Source: a virus
DNA: 39,917 nt
Virus record (IMG/VR): IMGVR_UViG_3300032309_001000
Span: 1-39,917 of that record
Direction: 5' to 3' (one strand)
Shown: one piece after another, positions 7,213-14,743 of the stretch
Numbering within the stretch: position 1 is the first letter of the stretch
Layout of the letters: every line of letters begins with the position of its first letter
Notes under the pieces: generated by a model
Database searches by the model: none
What the model saw: only the letters and a program-made list of their open reading frames with translations
What the model was told of the DNA's origin: nothing
Made by a program: the position numbers and the translations under genes

Positions 7213-9609
7213 CTAGTTGAAGTAGTATTCACTCTTCAAAACCTCAGTCACGTCCAGAGAACCGTACTCTGGAACTTCAGGAATTATAGCAGAATTTGGA
7301 AGATAAGTCAATACCTCCCGGCGGAACTCTGCCAGCACATCGTGCTGAAAGATTTCAACAGTAGCCTTTCGCACACAAGAAGCAACTACTGGTACATCAG
7401 CAGCGAGACACAAGATCTGGTCATGCACTGATCCGATGTCTTGAACGCCTTGTGCTTGGCACAGGTTGACTGTCTTACCTAGCAAGCCACCGATGCCATC
7501 AAGACTGTGAACAAAGTTTGGAGCAGCTCCGTTCAGTGCCTTGCGCTTCGACTGCTTGCCGTTCTCCTCACGGATGGTCAGCACACGAGCACGAGCACCG
7601 ATCCTAGTGGACACGGTCATCGAGTCGTAGTTCTCGTAGCGCATCCGTACAGGTAGACCGAGCGGGGTGCTCCATCGTGGAGTGATGTCATGATCGACAA
7701 GAACTCCCATGCAGTCTCGAATGAACTTCATTCCTCGCGTGGCTGATCCAACAACATCCTCCATCGAGTTCCAAATCATCTTGCCCAAGAACGCAGCTGG
7801 CTTGTAGATCTCAAGGCCGAATGGATTAGAAAGGTGACGAAGACGATCATCAAGCCACTCTCGCGTGTACCCGATGCATGAGTGCTGCGTCAGCCCATAA
7901 GGCAATGTCATGGTCTGACGCTTCGTGGTGCTCCGGTCGATGCCGAGAGACAGCAGACCCTTGGCATACGGCGAGTCTGAGACAATCAGTTTATCGATGA
8001 CTCGATTAGCCACTGCTTGATACGGATCCGCAGGTGCTGAACTAGGAAGTACGTTCGTTGCAGCAGCGGCGACTGGGTCACGGAGAAGAAGCGCATAGAT
8101 CTGAAGTCCCTGAGTGGTGGCATCCATGCCGATTGGAAGTCGAGAGATGTAGCCGAAGCCGCGATTCCAGAAGTTCGTCAGCTCCTTACAGGCAGCGTAG
8201 AACGCGAATGGATCGTCAGCCTCCATCCATTGTCCGTTGGCTATTGGATCGTTTCCACTACATTTGATGAGATCTGTATTACTTTCGATCCAGTTGAGGC
8301 GATGCTCTTTGGACTTCTTGTCCAGTCCCCACTTGTTTGCAGTGTGAAGCATCAGTGCTTCTAGCTGCTGTTGAGTTTGGATCGGCTTGCCTCGGGCGAA
8401 CCGCAACATTGCTTTGGCTACGCCTGTTCCCTGTGGGTGGAAGAACAAGGGCAAGGGATAAGCACGGCCACGGAAGTCCAGCTGCTGCGGGTAGAAGATC
8501 CGCTCGTAGGTCTTCATCTTGTCCGCAACGAACAGGGTCTTGAGAAGCTGAAGACGCTGACTCTCAAGAGACTCGTTGTGGAAGTAGACCTTGGCCGCAG
8601 CCTTGCGCCACTGGCGACGAGAGTCCGCATTGGTCTCGATATCGTCTGGCTTTGTTGGAACTGCTTCGTCTTTTGCGCTGGGCAAGCCATCGATTTTCCA
8701 CGAGCCCTTCCACGATTCATGTACTAGTTCGTGTACTTCTTGATCTACCTGCCAAGGCGTGGCCTGAATCATATTCGTGGCGTGATAGATTAATGATAGA
8801 TCGCAGCCAGAAAGCTCGGTCTGGTACTCTTTGTTCCGAGTCTTGATCAGAGGGCGCGGTTTCCAATCCAACTGACGGTAGCCACCGATCCACGGATTGG
8901 CCCAAGGGAGCGGACGCTCGACCATGGGCAGGAAGAAAGGAGTCAGTTCTTCGTGGTACTCGTGGCACTTCTTCACCCAGTCACTGATGTCCTTGCTAGG
9001 TGCAACAGCGCAGTAACGACGGCCACGAGCATTTAACTTGGTCAACAACTGGATGATGTTGGTACGCATGGCCATCATCTCGACTAGTACGACACCAAGA
9101 GCGAGTGCGTCTGCCTTGGCCCATCGTTGGGTTACGAGATCCACGGCTTTCGCAGCGTCCCGAATGAAACGACGTTTCAATCCTGCACCAACAGACTTGA
9201 AAGACAACTGCTGCATCTTCCTGAAGAAGTCTGGCTCCTCTTGGGCGAGTTTCTCCAACAGGATTTCGTCTTCAATAGCACGACCAACAGCGATGCACAG
9301 GGATGTCATCATCCTTTCAGTGCTCAACCCATCAATGATGACCTTTGAGGCAATTACGGCCATCTTGTCTGCGGGCAACATCTCCACAAACGGGAGACAT
9401 CGGTGATGCTTTCCCGGACTGGTACGCGCCTTTACGAGCCAAGCCTCAATTCCAAGCCTCATTTCCTCTGTGCATCTGTTCAGGAGCTGACGGCCAGGAA
9501 TTGTGTTGGATTCTGCGACAATTTCGCTGGCCTTCTGCTTTCGGGAGCGGTATCGAGACTTCCCGAGTGAGCGCATTTCGGCTTGCAGAGCGTCCTGTTT
9601 GATATCCAT
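7213..9609 (-). CDS. Single-subunit DNA-directed RNA polymerase, T7-like
   Basis: A 798-residue enzyme (T7: 883). Conserved elements in order are DFRGRAYPLP at 378-387, motif A PIGMDATTQGLQ with D496, motif B R559 to G572 (DRSTTKRQ, then LPYG) and motif C VHDQ with H729-D730. The stretch PNFVHSLDG (697-705) precedes motif C as in T7. It should transcribe replication and late genes from phage promoters, which I could not identify. No ribosome binding site precedes the ATG; the message may be leaderless from the promoter at 9617-9646. Upstream are two terminators and one copy of the early hairpin, so the gene is separated from the early block. The shortening is mostly before the catalytic core. 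Confidence 0.97.
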   Translation of the reverse strand: MDIKQDALQAEMRSLGKSRYRSRKQKASEIVAESNTIPGRQLLNRCTEEMRLGIEAWLVKARTSPGKHHRCLPFVEMLPADKMAVIASKVIIDGLSTERMMTSLCIAVGRAIEDEILLEKLAQEEPDFFRKMQQLSFKSVGAGLKRRFIRDAAKAVDLVTQRWAKADALALGVVLVEMMAMRTNIIQLLTKLNARGRRYCAVAPSKDISDWVKKCHEYHEELTPFFLPMVERPLPWANPWIGGYRQLDWKPRPLIKTRNKEYQTELSGCDLSLIYHATNMIQATPWQVDQEVHELVHESWKGSWKIDGLPSAKDEAVPTKPDDIETNADSRRQWRKAAAKVYFHNESLESQRLQLLKTLFVADKMKTYERIFYPQQLDFRGRAYPLPLFFHPQGTGVAKAMLRFARGKPIQTQQQLEALMLHTANKWGLDKKSKEHRLNWIESNTDLIKCSGNDPIANGQWMEADDPFAFYAACKELTNFWNRGFGYISRLPIGMDATTQGLQIYALLLRDPVAAAATNVLPSSAPADPYQAVANRVIDKLIVSDSPYAKGLLSLGIDRSTTKRQTMTLPYGLTQHSCIGYTREWLDDRLRHLSNPFGLEIYKPAAFLGKMIWNSMEDVVGSATRGMKFIRDCMGVLVDHDITPRWSTPLGLPVRMRYENYDSMTVSTRIGARARVLTIREENGKQSKRKALNGAAPNFVHSLDGIGGLLGKTVNLCQAQGVQDIGSVHDQILCLAADVPVVASCVRKATVEIFQHDVLAEFRREVLTYLPNSAIIPEVPEYGSLDVTEVLKSEYYFN
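7283..7311 (-). promoter_or_regulatory. Sigma70-like promoter inside the RNA polymerase 3' end
   Basis: On the minus strand TTGACT (7306-7311) and TATAAT (7283-7288) are separated by exactly 17 bases. The elements lie within the last 35 codons of the RNA polymerase gene and point at SSB. This is a near-consensus host promoter; activity is inferred. Confidence 0.6.
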
Positions 9610-9616
9610 AGCAAGT

Positions 9617-9646
9617 ATTCTAATGCAGAAGGTTTAGCGAGGGCAA
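9617..9646 (-). promoter_or_regulatory. Weak sigma70-like promoter for RNA polymerase
   Basis: TTGCCC (9641-9646) and TAGAAT (9617-9622) with an 18-base spacer. The -35 box overlaps the tail of the terminator just upstream. The expected start is at or next to the ATG at 9609, which has no ribosome binding site, so the transcript could be leaderless. Confidence 0.45.
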
Positions 9647-9685
9647 GAAAAAACCCCCGGAGCAACCAAAGGCCGCTCACGGGGG
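9644..9685 (-). terminator. Rho-independent terminator upstream of RNA polymerase
   Basis: Minus-strand stem CCCCCG-(bulge)-GAGC paired with GCTCCGGGGG, followed by TTTTTTCTTG. It would stop early transcripts before the RNA polymerase gene. Confidence 0.85.
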
Positions 9686-9726
9686 CAGAGGAAAAGAGAA
9701 CGTATTGAGTATAGCGTGGTTCACCC

Positions 9727-9745
9727 AGTGAAACGCTGTTTCACT
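9727..9745 (-). repeat. Early-region hairpin copy 1
   Basis: Minus strand AGTGAAACAGCGTTTCACT: perfect 8 bp arms with the three-base loop AGC. It lies between the two terminators upstream of RNA polymerase, not next to a ribosome binding site. Confidence 0.9.
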
Positions 9746-9762
9746 CAAAGAAAAGGCGACAA

Positions 9763-9790
9763 GAGTAATAAACCCCTGCCGCCCGAGGGG
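9763..9790 (-). terminator. Terminator after the DUF932-like gene
   Basis: Minus strand CCCCT, an eight-base loop, AGGGG, then TTTATTAC, beginning nine bases after the stop of the 242-residue gene. The stem is short but G-C rich. Confidence 0.65.
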
Positions 9791-9798
9791 AAAGGTGA

Positions 9799-10527
9799 TT
9801 AGGCAGTGACGAACGTCTCGTCAAGGAACTTGTCGAAGGCGATCACACGGCGAGCAAAGTCGCCAGCCTCCATGCCCTTGGCCGTGTGGGTGTAGGCGTT
9901 GTGGATGTTCCACAGCGTGTTCTCCTTGACCTCGTAGTCAAAGGATGGCTTGTGGATCTCGTCAGCGTAGGCCAGTGCCTTGCTTTCAGGAAGCAGACCA
10001 CGACGGCAAACCTCCATGGCGAAGGCGTCGATCAACTTGCGGTCATCCACAACGATCTCTCGAAGGCGGTCGTTGCGCTGCTGCGCGTTGCTGATCGTCT
10101 CCCCGAAGGTATAGACGCTGCGAGAAATCAATTCGGGGATGCGATCCCAAACATTTAGCGTGTGTCGCGTCTTCAACTTGTGATCCGCAATGATCATGCC
10201 GTTGGAGCAGACAAAGACACGAGCACCAAACAGCAACGTCACGCTGCGCGTCATGTCGTATGAGTTCATCACGCCCACCTGCCAATCGAGAGCCTTGTCA
10301 TTCGGAAGCCCGCCACCCGACACAGAGAAGGTCGAGACGAAGCGGGGCTTCTTCTTGTGGATCTGATGTGCAGGGCGGTCGATGGTGAAGCCGTTGGTCG
10401 TGAAGGCCGACATAACCTGATGCATCAGGTGACGGTGCGGGACGGGAGTGTACGAATGTGTTGGCGTCGGAATTGCGATGTTGTCGATGGCGTTGCTAGA
10501 AACGTAGGCGGTATTGAGCGAAAGCAT
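9799..10527 (-). CDS. DUF932-like protein
   Basis: A 242-residue protein resembling DUF932 proteins found on plasmids and phages. Supporting segments are VGVMNSYDMTRSVTLLFGAR followed by VFVCSNGMIIAD (about 87-118), and near the C-terminus NTLWNIHNAYTHTAKG. The biochemical role of the family is not established. The ATG has GAGGA seven bases upstream. It is the last gene of the early block before the terminators, and is probably co-transcribed with the 66-residue gene from the promoter at 10749. Confidence 0.7.
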   Translation of the reverse strand: MLSLNTAYVSSNAIDNIAIPTPTHSYTPVPHRHLMHQVMSAFTTNGFTIDRPAHQIHKKKPRFVSTFSVSGGGLPNDKALDWQVGVMNSYDMTRSVTLLFGARVFVCSNGMIIADHKLKTRHTLNVWDRIPELISRSVYTFGETISNAQQRNDRLREIVVDDRKLIDAFAMEVCRRGLLPESKALAYADEIHKPSFDYEVKENTLWNIHNAYTHTAKGMEAGDFARRVIAFDKFLDETFVTA

Positions 10528-10541
10528 TGTCTTGTCCTCTG

Positions 10542-10742
10542 TTAGTTCTGCGATTCCCGAAGCACGGTTTCCAAATAGCGTTCCTCTTCGGGATTGAGGT
10601 AGCCATCATCCACACGCTGAAGGGCTTTGACTGCCCACCTGAAGGCGAGATCCAAATCGTGCTGCGTGTAGGCACGACAGGAGTGGACGATTGCGTCCGA
10701 AACGAGAAGGCGATTCTTGTGTTTGGGAGGTCTCTGATCCAT
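10542..10742 (-). CDS. Small early protein
   Basis: A 66-residue protein, basic at the N-terminus and acidic, helical at the C-terminus. The ATG lies six bases after the -10 box TATACT, so the message would begin at or next to the start codon; no ribosome binding site is present. Unknown family. Confidence 0.6.
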   Translation of the reverse strand: MDQRPPKHKNRLLVSDAIVHSCRAYTQHDLDLAFRWAVKALQRVDDGYLNPEEERYLETVLRESQN

Positions 10743-10748
10743 GTGTGT

Positions 10749-10776
10749 AGTATACCCGAAATACCGCAGAAATCAA
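10749..10776 (-). promoter_or_regulatory. Sigma70-like early promoter
   Basis: TTGATT (10771-10776), 16-base spacer, TATACT (10749-10754), then ACACACATGG. The same TATA-TACACACATGG string occurs at the promoter at 11822. It overlaps the last codons of the 80-residue gene at its upstream end. Confidence 0.65.
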
Positions 10777-10777
10777 G

Positions 10778-11020
10778 TCAGTTGTACTCGGGCGGGGTTG
10801 CGTCAGCCGCGCAAACGGCGCAGTTGCATCCTCCGTCTACAATGAGCATGAGACCTGAAGAGATCCCGATCAGGGCCGAGATGTCGTTCTCGAATATGTG
10901 CGTCTTGCCGATCTTCTGCACCTCTTCGAGACGCTTGCGGATGAGGAATGCGGCCTTGGAGCACTCGGTCAGGAACTGGATGTCGCGCTGACTGAGGATG
11001 GTCTTGTCGTGGATCTTCAT
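10778..11020 (-). CDS. Small early protein with C-terminal cysteines
   Basis: An 80-residue protein ending in a cysteine group, GGCNCAVCAAD, near residues 66-76, preceded by a hydrophobic stretch (ISALIGISSGLMLIVD). The ATG overlaps the previous stop (ATGA) and has a perfect AGGAGG six to seven bases upstream. The cysteines could bind metal. Family unknown. Confidence 0.7.
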   Translation of the reverse strand: MKIHDKTILSQRDIQFLTECSKAAFLIRKRLEEVQKIGKTHIFENDISALIGISSGLMLIVDGGCNCAVCAADATPPEYN

Positions 11021-11202
11021 CGGGAGACCTCCTGTCGGTACGCTGCGCGGATCTCTTCGGTCAAAGCGTAGATGGTTTCGGTCTTGGCACAGGCGATGCA
11101 AGTAGAAAGAGCGATGCTGAAGATGTCGCTGCGTTCCTTGTTGACTTCTCGAAGTGCCTTGAGCGAGTCGATGGCGATGATGATCGTCTTTGTTCTGTCC
11201 AT
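11017..11202 (-). CDS. Small early protein
   Basis: A 61-residue helical protein (MDRTKTIIIAIDSLKAL onward). The ATG at 11202 is supported by GAGGA four bases upstream; a longer frame to 11247 is less likely. It is coupled to the next gene by an ATGA overlap. Unknown family. Confidence 0.65.
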   Translation of the reverse strand: MDRTKTIIIAIDSLKALREVNKERSDIFSIALSTCIACAKTETIYALTEEIRAAYRQEVSR

Positions 11203-11259
11203 GTTTTCCTCTGAATCCGCGTTGCTTTTAGGGTATGCGCGGCCCACCCCGAAAGGAAA

Positions 11260-11745
11260 TCAAGCGGTGGGCTTGGAAGCTTCGGCGCGGATCTCACGGA
11301 GCAGAGCCTTGGCAAGCAACTCGTAACTGATGCCACGCTCCATGACTTCATCCGCGAGACTGCTCATGGAGATGTCGTTGGCAAGGTCGCCAAGGTTGAT
11401 CTCGTTGACGATGTCGCTGATGCTGAAGTGCGTAGCGAGATCCGACAACTCGATGTTGTAGGCAACCTCGTTGTAATCAAGGGTGTTGTCCACAACCCGC
11501 TTGATGGTGCGCTCGATGCTGTGCGAGTCGTTGATGGCATCCCTGATGGAGTTGTCGATGGCTTCGCTGCTGTTGACCACACTCTCTGCGATGGCGTGGA
11601 TTTCGTCACGGATTCGCCCGTCACCCTCGATCAAGGTTGCCACGGTGTCGCGAGTGAACAAGGTGGGGAGGGACTCTTCCCCGATGATCGTCTTGATCAT
11701 GGTGCGGAAGGGATCGGACGGGATGCTGATGGTGATGTCGCTCAT
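11260..11745 (-). CDS. Helical early protein of unknown function
   Basis: A 161-residue, strongly acidic, probably all-helical protein containing loosely repeated segments such as DLATHFSISDIVNEI, DLANDISMSSLADEV. No enzyme motif is visible. The ribosome binding site AAGGA is seven to eight bases upstream and is overlapped by the end of a 21-codon leader frame that runs through one copy of the early hairpin. A consensus sigma70 promoter lies upstream at 11822-11849. Confidence 0.7.
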   Translation of the reverse strand: MSDITISIPSDPFRTMIKTIIGEESLPTLFTRDTVATLIEGDGRIRDEIHAIAESVVNSSEAIDNSIRDAINDSHSIERTIKRVVDNTLDYNEVAYNIELSDLATHFSISDIVNEINLGDLANDISMSSLADEVMERGISYELLAKALLREIRAEASKPTA

Positions 11746-11749
11746 GTTC

Positions 11750-11815
11750 TCAGTTCCTTTCAGTGAAACGCTGTTTCACTTGGTTCTCTTGGCCGCAGGA
11801 ACTCCCTGAAGCCAT
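11750..11815 (-). other. Possible 21-codon leader reading frame
   Basis: An ATG located where transcription should start from the promoter at 11822 opens a frame of 21 codons. The frame crosses the hairpin (codons for VKQRFT) and stops four bases before the ATG of the 161-residue gene, across its ribosome binding site. It could couple or attenuate translation; expression is unproven. Confidence 0.35.
11762..11780 (-). repeat. Early-region hairpin copy 2
   Basis: Minus strand AGTGAAACAGCGTTTCACT, perfect arms and AGC loop, ending immediately before the ribosome binding site of the 161-residue gene. Confidence 0.9.
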
Positions 11816-11821
11816 GTGTGT

Positions 11822-11849
11822 ATTATACGCGAAATTTCACGAAAGTCAA
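11822..11849 (-). promoter_or_regulatory. Consensus sigma70-like early promoter
   Basis: TTGACT (11844-11849), 16-base spacer containing GAAATTTC, TATAAT (11822-11827), then ACACACATGG. It overlaps the stop codon of the upstream 301-residue gene. Confidence 0.75.
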
Positions 11850-12751
11850 GAGGTCTGCCGATGCTGTCGGGCGTACTCATTGCTGTAGTTAGCAAGAGCA
11901 GTCTTCAGCAGGGCTGGATCGTTGCGAGCATGGAACATCTCCATTGCGTGGCCATTCAGAATGACCATGTTGGTACGCATCATTCGGATGAACTTGGCCG
12001 CACCGATGATGTTTGTTTCGACATCAAGAGTGAACGGGTGCTCTGATGCCAAGCTTTGAAGCCAGTCCGCATAGTCCTCGGGTTCCGCGTGGATCCACTT
12101 GGACTCCAACGAGTCGTTGATGGTGCTGTCGATGTCCTTCTCACAGGTCAGGATGAACTTGTGGAACTCCTCGGGGGTCAGCCGGACTGCGTCGCGGGAC
12201 TCAAGCCAGTCCTTCCAGTAGCGCACGGTGACCTCGGGGAATCCTTTGCCCATGGCGTAGTTCATGTGGTCGTAACTGAGCATGGAACGGTTCCTCGATG
12301 GTGTGGGGGAGGTGTTGCAGCCTTTGCACGGGGGATCCTGCATACAGCCGCAGCCGTTGTCGGCAGGAATGACGGACTCAATCCTGACCCTGAAGTGGGT
12401 CGTGTCGTTGAAACTGTTGACGAGTTCCTGAGCCTGAACATCGGGAGGCAGGTTGTTCTCGGTGTCGAACTGCAACGACATGATGGCCGTGTTCTTCTCG
12501 GGCTTCCACAGGTTGTTGCAGACAAAGCGGACAGATCCAGTCTCTGCCCACTTGGGGACAGGCTTCTCATCCACATTGGCAAGCGTGAATGTTCCGTGTA
12601 GGTGGTGAGACCCGTAGACGATGGGCTTGCCATCGGCGGGGTCGGGGCCGTGGTTGACATCGAAGCCTCCGAATCCACACAAGCCTTCGATCACTTCAAT
12701 AAGTGTTTCTTGGTCGAGAGAAGCAAGGTATTGGCGTGTGTCTCGTCGCAT
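11846..12751 (-). CDS. Early protein with cysteine cluster
   Basis: A 301-residue protein. A central cluster CGCMQDPPCKGC at about 150-161 could bind metal and separates an N-terminal part (GLCGFGGFDVNHG) from a helical C-terminal part rich in aromatic and acidic residues. No family recognised. The ATG at 12751 has AAGGAAG eight bases upstream and is preferred over a longer frame to 12793, which overlaps the previous gene. Probably co-transcribed with the 275- and 117-residue genes. Confidence 0.7.
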   Translation of the reverse strand: MRRDTRQYLASLDQETLIEVIEGLCGFGGFDVNHGPDPADGKPIVYGSHHLHGTFTLANVDEKPVPKWAETGSVRFVCNNLWKPEKNTAIMSLQFDTENNLPPDVQAQELVNSFNDTTHFRVRIESVIPADNGCGCMQDPPCKGCNTSPTPSRNRSMLSYDHMNYAMGKGFPEVTVRYWKDWLESRDAVRLTPEEFHKFILTCEKDIDSTINDSLESKWIHAEPEDYADWLQSLASEHPFTLDVETNIIGAAKFIRMMRTNMVILNGHAMEMFHARNDPALLKTALANYSNEYARQHRQTS

Positions 12752-12786
12752 GGTGTGTTCTTCCTTTCTGAATCCCGAATTTGGGA

Positions 12787-13140
12787 TTAGCACTGGTCGC
12801 CTGATTGAACTTTGACAACGATGACTTGGGTTGCGTAGCGATGCTTCTTGCCCTGAAGAACGTGGAAGCCAGTCACCGCGTCAGACTCGCACGAAGCCAT
12901 AAGCCAAACGTGCGAATGGCCTTCTGCCCAAACCCTATAGAGGTTGAGCGCAGGTTGCTTTGGCTCGGGCGTAGTGGTCTGCTCTTCTGTGGGTTCGTCA
13001 TGATCCAAGATGTCATCCAAGCAAGCGTCAAAGCCTAGGAACTTCTGCAAGTCGCGAACGATGGCGTCTGCCTTGTCGCTCGGGTCGGTCTTCTCGCAAG
13101 CGGTGTAGTTGACGTGGATTATTGCGGTGTGAGTTGTCAT
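12787..13140 (-). CDS. Early protein of unknown function
   Basis: A 117-residue protein with an acidic, threonine/proline-rich middle (DEPTEEQTTTPEPKQP) between an N-terminal segment and a C-terminal beta-like segment (LYRVWAEGHSHVWLMA). AAAGGAAA precedes the ATG by six to seven bases, directly after a copy of the early hairpin. Unknown family. Confidence 0.7.
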   Translation of the reverse strand: MTTHTAIIHVNYTACEKTDPSDKADAIVRDLQKFLGFDACLDDILDHDEPTEEQTTTPEPKQPALNLYRVWAEGHSHVWLMASCESDAVTGFHVLQGKKHRYATQVIVVKVQSGDQC

Positions 13141-13156
13141 GTTCTGTTTCCTTTCT

Positions 13157-13175
13157 GATGAAACGCTGTTTCACT
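13157..13175 (-). repeat. Early-region hairpin copy 3
   Basis: Minus strand AGTGAAACAGCGTTTCATC: one arm mismatch near the end of the stem. It contains the stop codon of the 275-residue gene and leads straight into the ribosome binding site of the 117-residue gene. Confidence 0.85.
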
Positions 13176-13998
13176 GACTGACGATGAATGGGGAGTTCCA
13201 AGACGATGCGCTCATGCGCTTGCCGTTAAGGGTCACGACTTTGTAAGACAAACCAACGATGCAGTCGCGCCTGTCTAGGAAGCGCAGATCGTCTGCATCA
13301 CCCTTGATGACATCGAAGCCACGCCACTTGGTTGGCAAGGGCTTGCCGCCTGAAGTGTCGAACACAACTGCAACACGAGCACGAGACTCGGTGAGACAAC
13401 GCTCACAGTCTGTCCAGTTGTGGCCGCTGTACGACAGCGTGATGTCCCAAGTGTTGGGATCCTGCTCGTAGGCACGTTTGAATGACTTGGTGTAGTCGTA
13501 GAAACGCCAACGGCTGAAGTGGATGAACAGGAACGAGGCCATGTATCGCCAGTCGAGATCGCTCGTGCCGTTGAGTCGCATGACTGGAGTCACAGCGCAC
13601 TTGTCCTCGGCCTTCTGCATCTCGGTGAGCAGCGAGTGCATGAAGTCAGCAGGAGACTCGACCAGTCGTTTGGTCTTGCGAATGCGGGCTTCCTGCACAG
13701 AAGAGAGCGCACCCTTGCCCGCACAGTTGAGGCAGATGTCTGTGCAGTCTTGACTGCGCCACAAACATACCTCGTAGCCTGACGAATCCGCAGGGGCAAG
13801 GAAGACAGAGTGGATGCTGTACCCCGAACTACGGTCACTCTCTTTGGAGAGTTTGGTATTGGTCTTGGGTTGCGAGACCACAGGGAACAGAGGACGTGGG
13901 TTCCGCACCGTTTGCCAATGGTCGTAGGCTTGGTGGAACTGGTCGCGAATCTTGGTGAAGTTCACGACCTTGGTCTTGTCGATGACTGGCAGGTTCAT
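13171..13998 (-). CDS. GP88-like / DUF7227-like phage protein
   Basis: A 275-residue protein that resembles a phage and plasmid family I know as GP88-like. Shared traits are an early SIHSVFLAPA segment, a cysteine group (C-x8-C-x2-C-x2-C, about 78-91, ending CLNCAGKGAL), VQEARIRKTKR, a segment VMRLNGTSDLDWRYMASF, then FYDYTKS, and a late CERCLTESRARVAVVFD. Function of the family is not established; the cysteines suggest metal or cluster binding. The ATG has GAGAGGAAA upstream. It heads a likely operon with the 117- and 301-residue genes under the promoter at 14076. Confidence 0.65.
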   Translation of the reverse strand: MNLPVIDKTKVVNFTKIRDQFHQAYDHWQTVRNPRPLFPVVSQPKTNTKLSKESDRSSGYSIHSVFLAPADSSGYEVCLWRSQDCTDICLNCAGKGALSSVQEARIRKTKRLVESPADFMHSLLTEMQKAEDKCAVTPVMRLNGTSDLDWRYMASFLFIHFSRWRFYDYTKSFKRAYEQDPNTWDITLSYSGHNWTDCERCLTESRARVAVVFDTSGGKPLPTKWRGFDVIKGDADDLRFLDRRDCIVGLSYKVVTLNGKRMSASSWNSPFIVSQ

Positions 13999-14014
13999 TG
14001 CTCATTTCCTCTCG

Positions 14015-14033
14015 GGTGAAACGCTGTTTCACT
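14015..14033 (-). repeat. Early-region hairpin copy 4
   Basis: Minus strand AGTGAAACAGCGTTTCACC, 7 bp perfect arms plus one terminal mismatch, just before the ribosome binding site of the 275-residue gene and within its predicted leader. Confidence 0.9.
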
Positions 14034-14075
14034 GGCTCTTTCTGTGGTCTCGGAACACTTCTTCGACCTGCGTGT

Positions 14076-14103
14076 ATATTACCATAATTCTTGCAAAAGT
14101 CAA
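14076..14103 (-). promoter_or_regulatory. Sigma70-like early promoter
   Basis: TTGACT (14098-14103), 16-base spacer, TAATAT (14076-14081), followed by ACACGCAGG. It would give a leader of roughly 70 bases carrying hairpin copy 4 before the 275-residue gene. Confidence 0.6.
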
Positions 14104-14113
14104 TAGCGATTAG

Positions 14114-14157
14114 AAACCTCCAGTGAAACGCTGTTTCATTCCATGGTGTGGAGGTTT
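14114..14157. repeat. Hairpin copy 5 enclosed by a larger inverted repeat
   Basis: Positions 14122-14140 hold AGTGAAACGCTGTTTCATT on the plus strand. Outside it AAACCTCCA (14114-14122) and TGGAGGTTT (14149-14157) form 9 bp arms. It stands just upstream of the promoter at 14076-14103 and is not next to a gene start. Confidence 0.8.
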
Positions 14158-14290
14158 TGAAATTTATGAAACGTGTACTGGTATGTGCTTTGGACGCCGC
14201 GTGATAGATAACCATCCGTTCGGGAGGGAGAGTCCAGAGAACCGCAGGTTCTTTGCCGAGGGGGTACAAGTAGGGGGCAGAGCCCCCTCG

Positions 14291-14669
14291 TCGTGAGCAG
14301 CACACCCAGTGTTAGAGTTGTCGTGGTGAGCCACAGCACATCCCGTGTTCAAGTGTCGTGGGGAGCCGCAACACAGATGACATTGCGATCTAGGCCGCGA
14401 GCCGCACTGAGGCGCAGCCGAAGTTGCTGGCGAGCTCCTGTCGAGCCAAGACACATCCAGTGTTGAGTTGTCGTGGGGAGCCAAGACACATCCAGTGTTG
14501 GAGTTGTCGTGGGGAGCCATGGTGCATCCAGTGTTCAAGTTTAGTGGGGAGCCATGGTGCATCTAGTGTTCAAGTTTAGTGGGGAGCCATGGTGCATCCA
14601 GTGTGATAGTTCTAGTGGGGAGCCGCGATACATCTAGTGTTAGAGTTGTCGAGGGGAGCCATTACTCAG
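14291..14669. repeat. Tandem array of about 36 bp units
   Basis: About nine to ten units of 30-37 bases with the core GTGGGGAGCC, six variable bases, then CATCCAGTGTT. Unit starts are near 14291, 14321, 14356, 14441, 14471, 14507, 14544, 14579, 14615 and 14649. The array is broken between about 14375 and 14440. Units are contiguous with no unique spacers, so it is not CRISPR. Confidence 0.9.
14404..14427. repeat. 24 bp direct repeat, copy A
   Basis: Identical over 24 bases to 16174-16197, in the same orientation. It begins GCACTGAGGCGCAGCC. Confidence 0.9.
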
Positions 14670-14723
14670 TGGATACAGAGGTGTAAGCGAAGATTCGTGC
14701 GAGCTTCGCGAGCACCAGAACGA

Positions 14724-14743
14724 TGCGAAGGCGAAGCCGAAGC
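14724..14743. repeat. 20 bp direct repeat, copy A
   Basis: TGCGAAGGCGAAGCCGAAGC, identical to 14814-14833, 90 bases apart. Confidence 0.9.

Noticed and set aside
13835-14305. Minus-strand gene of 156 codons
   Set aside because: Crosses the early promoter, two hairpins and the start of the 275-residue gene in another frame.
14164-14562. Minus-strand gene of 132 codons with APHDNSNTGC repeats
   Set aside because: The protein repeat only mirrors the 36-base DNA repeat; no ribosome binding site, and unit lengths of 35 and 37 bases break the frame elsewhere in the array.
14291-14669. CRISPR array
   Set aside because: Units follow each other directly and vary gradually; there are no unique spacers of constant length and no cas genes.
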